Shown here: piece after piece, positions 59,587-64,000 of the stretch
How positions within the stretch are numbered: the first letter of the stretch is position 1
Layout: every line of letters starts with the position of its first letter
NCBI RefSeq assembly: GCF_003515075.1
Contig: NZ_QWLV01000002.1
Coordinates: 62,001 to 126,000, forward strand
Direction of reading: 5' to 3'
DNA from: Sphingomonas gilva
Lineage (GTDB): Bacteria > Pseudomonadota > Alphaproteobacteria > Sphingomonadales > Sphingomonadaceae
Length of the DNA: 64,000 bases
Notes under the pieces: generated by a model
Told to the model about the DNA's origin: nothing
Database searches by the model: none
Seen by the model: the letters and a program-made list of their open reading frames with translations, nothing else
Program-made: the position numbers and the translations under genes

Positions 59587-60185
59587 CGCTGGCGGAGCGG
59601 CTGCGCGCCGCGCTCCAAGCCGATCCTTCGCATGAGATCGAGCTGCTGATCGGCGATACGCGCGACGCCGATATGGCCGACGGCGAGACGCTGATGCGCG
59701 CCGCGGTGCTGGTGCCGATCACCGATCGGCCGCGCCCCGGCGTCATCCTCACCGAGCGTTCGGCGGACCTGTCGCGCCACGCCGGCCAGATCGCCTTTCC
59801 CGGCGGGCGGATCGATCCCGGCGATGCCGATGCGACCGCGGCGGCGCTGCGCGAGGCCGAGGAGGAGCTGGGCATCCCCGCCTCGATCGTCCAGGTGGCC
59901 GGCGTGGCGGACGGCTACCGCACCATCACCGGCTTCGACGTGACGCCGGTGCTTGGGGTGATTCCGCCGGACCTTGCGCTCGCGCCCAACGCCGGCGAGG
60001 TCGCCGACTGGTTCGAGATGCCGCTCGACCACCTTCTCGATCCCGCCAACCATAGCGAGGCGAGCGTCGAATGGCTGGGCCGCGAACGGCATTATTACGA
60101 GATCTTCTGGCAGGACCGCCGCATCTGGGGCGCGACCGCCGCCATCGTCGTCAATCTCGCGCGCAGGCTGGCATGGACGCGGTGA
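59583..60185 (+). CDS. CoA pyrophosphatase, NUDIX family (NudL-like)
   Basis: A 200-residue Nudix hydrolase. The Nudix box reads GGRIDPGDADATAAALREAE followed by EELGI, preceded by LSRHAGQIAFPGG, the extra motif of the CoA-diphosphatase branch. It would cleave CoA to phosphopantetheine and 3',5'-ADP. Its 3' end overlaps the cca start by 13 bases. Confidence 0.92.
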   Translation: MTLAERLRAALQADPSHEIELLIGDTRDADMADGETLMRAAVLVPITDRPRPGVILTERSADLSRHAGQIAFPGGRIDPGDADATAAALREAEEELGIPASIVQVAGVADGYRTITGFDVTPVLGVIPPDLALAPNAGEVADWFEMPLDHLLDPANHSEASVEWLGRERHYYEIFWQDRRIWGATAAIVVNLARRLAWTR

Positions 60186-61393
60186 TCCTGCCCGAGGCGC
60201 CCTGGCGGCATCGCGCAGGGCTCGACGCGCTGATCGCGGCGCTCGGCGAAGGGCATGCCCGCTTCGTCGGCGGCGCGGTCCGCGACACGCTGCTGGGGCT
60301 GGAGGTGAGCGACATCGACATCGCCACCGTCCATCAGCCCCACACCGTAATCAAACGTCTGCGCGCAAACGGCATTACCGTAGTGCCGACCGGCCTCAAG
60401 CACGGCACCGTCACCGCCGTCCTGCCCGACGGCCCGATCGAGGTGACGACGCTGCGTCGCGATGTCGAGACGCATGGCCGCCACGCCACCGTCGCCTTCA
60501 CCGACGATTGGTGCGAGGACGCCGGCCGCCGCGATTTCACGATCAACGCGCTCTATGCCGATCCCGCCACCGGCGAGGTGTTCGATCCGTTCGGCGGGCT
60601 GGACGATCTCGCCGCCGGCCGCGTCCGCTTCATCGGCGATCCGCTGCTCCGCATCGCCGAAGACCATCTGCGGATTCTCCGCTACTTCCGCTTCCATGCG
60701 CGTTTCGGCGGCGCGGAGATGGACGGGGCGGCGCTCGACGCGTGCGCCGCGCGCGCGAACGACCTGATGGCGCTGTCGCGCGAACGCATCGCCGACGAGT
60801 TGACCAAGCTGCTCCCCTCCCCCCGCGCGCCCGAGGTGCTGCGGGTGATGGTCGATCGCGGCGTCCTCCGCGCCGTCCTGCCCGAGATCGACGCGGAAGG
60901 CGTCGCGCGCCTGGAAGAACTCGCCGCGCGCGAAGCCGAGCACGCCATCGCTCCCGATCCCGACCGCCGGCTGGCGGCGTTGTTGCCGGACGATCCGGCC
61001 CTGGCCGAGGAGATCGCCATACGCCTCCGCCTCTCCAACGCCCGCCGCAAGCGGCTCGCCGCGGCGGTCGTGCCGCTCGACCCGGCGCGGCCGCCCCGCG
61101 CGCTCGCCTACCGGATCGGCGTCGTCGCGCTGCTCGACCGGGCGCTGCGCTCCGCCCCGGACGCCGCGCTGCCGGCGATCCTCGCCGCGATAGCCGGCTG
61201 GACCCCGCCCCGCCTGCCGCTCGGCGGCGGCCGGCTCGTCGCGCTCGGCGTCACCGCCGGGCCCGATGTCGCGCAGCTGATGAAGCAGGTCGAGGACGCC
61301 TGGATCGCCGAGGATTTCCCCGATTCAGCGCGCGTCGACCAGCTCGCCCGCGACGTCGCCGATCACTGGTTGCGCGCGCACAACTCGGCATAG
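60173..61393 (+). CDS. cca: CCA tRNA nucleotidyltransferase
   Basis: A 406-residue class II CCA-adding enzyme (or poly(A)-polymerase relative). N-terminal polymerase motif VGGAVRDTLLGLEVSDIDIA with the DxD, the TRRDFTINALYADP-like template motif (GRRDFTINALYADPATG), and DHLRILRYFRFHARFGG. The C-terminus is divergent helical. It ends with a 31-nt convergent overlap with the GGDEF-EAL gene. Confidence 0.95.
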   Translation: MDAVILPEAPWRHRAGLDALIAALGEGHARFVGGAVRDTLLGLEVSDIDIATVHQPHTVIKRLRANGITVVPTGLKHGTVTAVLPDGPIEVTTLRRDVETHGRHATVAFTDDWCEDAGRRDFTINALYADPATGEVFDPFGGLDDLAAGRVRFIGDPLLRIAEDHLRILRYFRFHARFGGAEMDGAALDACAARANDLMALSRERIADELTKLLPSPRAPEVLRVMVDRGVLRAVLPEIDAEGVARLEELAAREAEHAIAPDPDRRLAALLPDDPALAEEIAIRLRLSNARRKRLAAAVVPLDPARPPRALAYRIGVVALLDRALRSAPDAALPAILAAIAGWTPPRLPLGGGRLVALGVTAGPDVAQLMKQVEDAWIAEDFPDSARVDQLARDVADHWLRAHNSA

Positions 61394-63054
61394 GCCTGCT
61401 CGGCCTCCAGCGGCTGCGCGTAGAGATAGCCCTGGCCGTAGGTGCAGCCGAGCGCGCCCAACGTCTGGGCGAGCGCATTGGTCTCGATCCCCTCCGCCGT
61501 TGTCGCCTTGCCAAGCGCCTGGGCGAGGCTCAGGATCGCGCGGACGATTGCCAGCTTGTCGCGGTCGGCGAGCATCGCGGTGACGAAGCTGCGGTCGATC
61601 TTGAGGATGTCGATCGGCAGCTTCTGGAGCAGCGACAGGCTCGAATAGCCCGTGCCGAAATCGTCCATCGCCAGCCGCGCGCCCAGCCGGCGCAGCGCGC
61701 GCATCGTCTCGCCGATCCGCGACTGATCGCCGATGATCGCGCTCTCGGTGAGCTCGAGCGTCATTGCGCTCCCCTCGACCTTGTGCTCGGCCAGCGCCTG
61801 GCGCAGGCAGCGGACGACATCGTCCTGCTGGAACTGGATCGCCGACAGGTTGATCGACATGCCGATGCTCTGCCCCGGATCGCCGCGCTGGCGCCAGTCG
61901 GCGAGCGTGCGCACCGCCTCGTCCATCACCCAGCGGCCGAGCGGGACGATCAGGCCCGATTCCTCGGCGACCGGGATGAAATCCCCGGGCGAGACATCGC
62001 CGTCCGCGCGCCGCCAGCGGGTCAGCGCCTCGAACGAGACGATCCGGCCGGAGCCCAGGTCGACGATCGGCTGGTAACTCAGTCTCAGCTCGCCCGAATC
62101 GATCGCGCGGCGCAGGTCGGTCTCCAGCCCGAAGCGCCGGCGCTCGATATCGAACGCGCCCGCCTGATAGATCTCGACCTTACGCGTCGCCTTGGCCGCC
62201 TTGACCGCGAACTGGGCGTTGCGGATCAGGTCCTGCGCGCAATCGTCCGCGTCGGCGGCGTCGCCGCCCAGCGCCACGCCGATCGAGCAATCGATGCGGA
62301 TGTCGAATTCGGAGAGGCGGAACGGCGCCGCCAGCGCGCCGCGCACGCGATCCGCGACCTGCAACGCGTCGGCCACGCCATTATCGAGCGCGAGCAATAT
62401 GCCGAACTCGTCGCCGCCGGTGCGCGCGAGCGAATCGTGCCCGCGCAGCGCGGACTTGATCCGGCGGGCGGCGGTGATCAGCAGCTCGTCGCCGGTCATG
62501 CCGCCCAGGCACGCGTTGACCCGGCTGAAGCGGTCAAGATCGACCACCAGCACCGCATGATTGTCGGGCTTGCCCTGGTCGAGGTCGATCAGTTCCTCGA
62601 TCCTGTCGGCGAAACCCGCGCGGTTGAGCAGCCCGGTCAGCGGATCGGTGAACATCTCGCGCCGCGCATGCCTGGCGGTGCGCAGCTCGGCGGTGCGATC
62701 GACCAGGGTGACCAGACAGCCGGGGAAATTGGCGTCGCGCCGGGCGATCGTCACCTCATATTGCCGCCCGTCGATCTGGCTGCCCGCCTGCCAGGGAAAG
62801 CTGGTGGTCAGCGCCTTGCTGGCAAGGAAGCCAGCGATGCGTGCGCCCAGCGCCACCATCAAGCCGGGATGGCGCTCATCGCCCATCAGCCCGGCCCGCA
62901 GGAACGGCCCGTTGGCCGCGGTGATCTCGAGCTCGCCCGGCCCCTGCACCACCGCCGCCGGGATCGGCAGCAGGTTGATGTGCGCCCCCGCCGCAGCGCG
63001 GCTCGCCGCCAGCGCATCCTGGGTTTTCTGGTCGAGGGCCTGCGCATCCGCCAT
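61363..63054 (-). CDS. Diguanylate cyclase/phosphodiesterase with PAS-like N-terminus
   Basis: A 563-residue c-di-GMP enzyme. An N-terminal sensor region (about residues 25-125, FPWQAGSQIDGRQYEV) resembles a PAS domain. The GGDEF domain starts DPLTGLLNRAGFADRI and has the intact motif RTGGDEFGILLAL; the EAL domain has SFEALTRWRRADG, SINLSAIQFQQ, LELTESAI and DDFGTGYSSLSLLQKLPID. Both active sites look intact, so it could make or degrade c-di-GMP depending on signal. No membrane helix is visible. Confidence 0.95.
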   Translation of the reverse strand: MADAQALDQKTQDALAASRAAAGAHINLLPIPAAVVQGPGELEITAANGPFLRAGLMGDERHPGLMVALGARIAGFLASKALTTSFPWQAGSQIDGRQYEVTIARRDANFPGCLVTLVDRTAELRTARHARREMFTDPLTGLLNRAGFADRIEELIDLDQGKPDNHAVLVVDLDRFSRVNACLGGMTGDELLITAARRIKSALRGHDSLARTGGDEFGILLALDNGVADALQVADRVRGALAAPFRLSEFDIRIDCSIGVALGGDAADADDCAQDLIRNAQFAVKAAKATRKVEIYQAGAFDIERRRFGLETDLRRAIDSGELRLSYQPIVDLGSGRIVSFEALTRWRRADGDVSPGDFIPVAEESGLIVPLGRWVMDEAVRTLADWRQRGDPGQSIGMSINLSAIQFQQDDVVRCLRQALAEHKVEGSAMTLELTESAIIGDQSRIGETMRALRRLGARLAMDDFGTGYSSLSLLQKLPIDILKIDRSFVTAMLADRDKLAIVRAILSLAQALGKATTAEGIETNALAQTLGALGCTYGQGYLYAQPLEAEQAYAELCARNQ

Positions 63055-63118
63055 GCGGGCATGGGCGTAGGGCGAAGAAGGTTAAGAACGCCTTAAACTG
63101 GCCGGTTTTGGGACAGTT

Positions 63119-64000
63119 TCAAACGAAACGATTGTGGCGCGGAAAGCCGTTGGGCGGCATCCGCCCCGCCGCCCCGCGCGCGGTCCGCCACGGCGACATA
63201 TCGGGCTCCGATCGGGTGCGGCCGCTCTCGCCGCCCATCGTCCAGCTCAGTCCCTCGGCGAAGGTGAAGGCGATCGCGTCGGAAAGCCCGCCGTCGCGGT
63301 AGCGCTGCAGCTGCACCCCCTGCCCGCGCCCAAGCTCGGGCAGCTCGGCGAGGGGGAATACCACCAGCTTGCGGTTGTCGCCGATCGCCGCGACATAATC
63401 GGCGCCGGCGGCGATCGGCCGGACGACGCGCAACCGCGCACCGGGGCGAGGATTGACCACCTGCTTGCCCTTGCGCGTCTCGGCGATGACGTCGGCGACC
63501 CGGCCGACGAAGCCGCGGCCGTCGCTGGAGGCGAGCAGCAGCCGTCCGTCGGTGCGTGCCGGCAGCAGCGCGACGATCTCCTGTTCGCCCTCTATATCGA
63601 GCAGCAGCCGCACCGGCTCGCCGAAGCCGCGCCCGCCGGGCAGCTTGTCGGAGGCCAGCGTCCAGGCGCGGCCGTTCGCACCGAACAGCAGCAGCTTGTC
63701 GGTGGTCTGCGCATGGAAGGCGAACAACGGCCCGTCGCCCTCCTTGAACTTCAGCGTATCGGCGGCGGCGAGATCGCGGTGCCCGCTCATCGCCCTGATC
63801 CAGCCGCGCTGGGAAAGGATGACGGTGATCGGCTCGCGTTCGATCATCGCCTCCAGCGGGATGTCGCGCGCGGGTGCGGCCTCCTCGACATCGGTGCGGC
63901 GGCGCCCGAGCGCCGTATCGCGGCCATAGCGCGCGCCGAGCGCCGCCAGGTCCTTCTTCATCCTCGTGCGCTGCCGCGCCGGGCTGTCGATCAGCGCTGC
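63119..64000 (-). CDS. parC: DNA topoisomerase IV subunit A, 3' part
   Basis: The C-terminal ~293 residues; the frame stays open to the window edge and the 5' part lies beyond it. The C-terminal beta-pinwheel blades are visible: ITVILSQRGWIRAMSGHRDL, EGDGPLFAFHAQTTDKLLLF, GRAWTLASDKLPGGRGFGEP, KQVVNPRPGARLRVVRPIAA. The last residues (PPNGFPRHNRFV) form an unstructured tail. ParC rather than GyrA is chosen because the GyrA box (QRRGGKG) is not seen in this part. Confidence 0.88.
   Translation of the reverse strand, partial: AALIDSPARQRTRMKKDLAALGARYGRDTALGRRRTDVEEAAPARDIPLEAMIEREPITVILSQRGWIRAMSGHRDLAAADTLKFKEGDGPLFAFHAQTTDKLLLFGANGRAWTLASDKLPGGRGFGEPVRLLLDIEGEQEIVALLPARTDGRLLLASSDGRGFVGRVADVIAETRKGKQVVNPRPGARLRVVRPIAAGADYVAAIGDNRKLVVFPLAELPELGRGQGVQLQRYRDGGLSDAIAFTFAEGLSWTMGGESGRTRSEPDMSPWRTARGAAGRMPPNGFPRHNRFV

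Noticed and set aside
1..64000. tRNA, rRNA or replication origin
   Set aside because: No cloverleaf with CCA-type ends, no rRNA core sequence and no cluster of DnaA-like boxes were noticed by eye; a tRNAscan or Rfam run would settle it.

Overview
The window looks like chromosomal DNA of a sphingomonad (Sphingomonas or a close relative, Alphaproteobacteria). The base composition is GC-rich and genes are tightly packed, often with 4-nt ATGA/GTGA stop-start overlaps. The gene families fit: PhaZ-type PHA depolymerase, a TonB/ExbB/ExbD/ExbD cluster, the cobA-DUF2849-cysI-DUF934-cysH sulfite module, UPF0262, DUF6152/DUF6644, a short archaeal-type ProRS and a split glycine decarboxylase. The genus is inferred from gene content, not from a marker search. 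No rRNA or tRNA gene was seen.

Layout. 1-7.3 kb: thiolase end, a glucokinase-family gene with altered motifs, PHA depolymerase, an ABC exporter, a saccharopine-dehydrogenase-like reductase. 7.7-13 kb: RNase R with a small membrane protein, glpD and trhO. 13-17 kb: M28 peptidase, the DUF6152/DUF6644 pair, proS. 17-19 kb: a lone Cas5d-like gene in AT-richer, hairpin-rich DNA, followed by an EamA transporter without a convincing start. 19-24.7 kb: glycine cleavage operon (gcvT-gcvH-gcvPA-gcvPB-DUF938) behind a tandem glycine riboswitch. 25-31 kb: ispH-thrB-rnhA, a MITE-like element, a thiolase and a 2-hydroxyacid dehydrogenase. 31-37 kb: a ParDE toxin-antitoxin pair, a small lipoprotein, a nitronate-monooxygenase-like enzyme, a glycosyltransferase, a hydrolase and SelO. 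37-42.6 kb: a YadA-type trimeric autotransporter with a tightly coupled periplasmic protein, astD and an ankyrin protein. 43-47 kb: assimilatory sulfate reduction. 47-50 kb: TetR and VOC genes enclosed by two copies of the cysH/dnaB junction, then dnaB. 50-54 kb: UPF0262-GH25-cdd, dcd-MOSC. 54-56 kb: TonB energisation operon. 57-61.4 kb: folB-GST, GNAT, DUF1285-NUDIX-cca. 61-64 kb: a GGDEF-EAL protein and the 3' part of parC.

The DNA between genes is dominated by palindromic repeats: at least four copies of family A, nine of B and five of C, plus single complex blocks (D, E), a 275-bp terminal-inverted-repeat element and a few small nested palindromes. Three of these elements lie in frame inside essential-type genes (two in rnr, one in gcvPB). 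They lengthen the proteins by roughly 25-45 residues each without breaking the frame.

Most notable observations: (i) the orphan Cas5d with two of the three known catalytic positions changed; (ii) palindromic elements translated inside rnr and gcvPB; (iii) the duplicated cysH-repeat-dnaB junction, in which the last residues of the TetR protein are a remnant of dnaB; (iv) a palindrome placed where the EamA transporter start codon should be; (v) a candidate accessory gene for the trimeric autotransporter.
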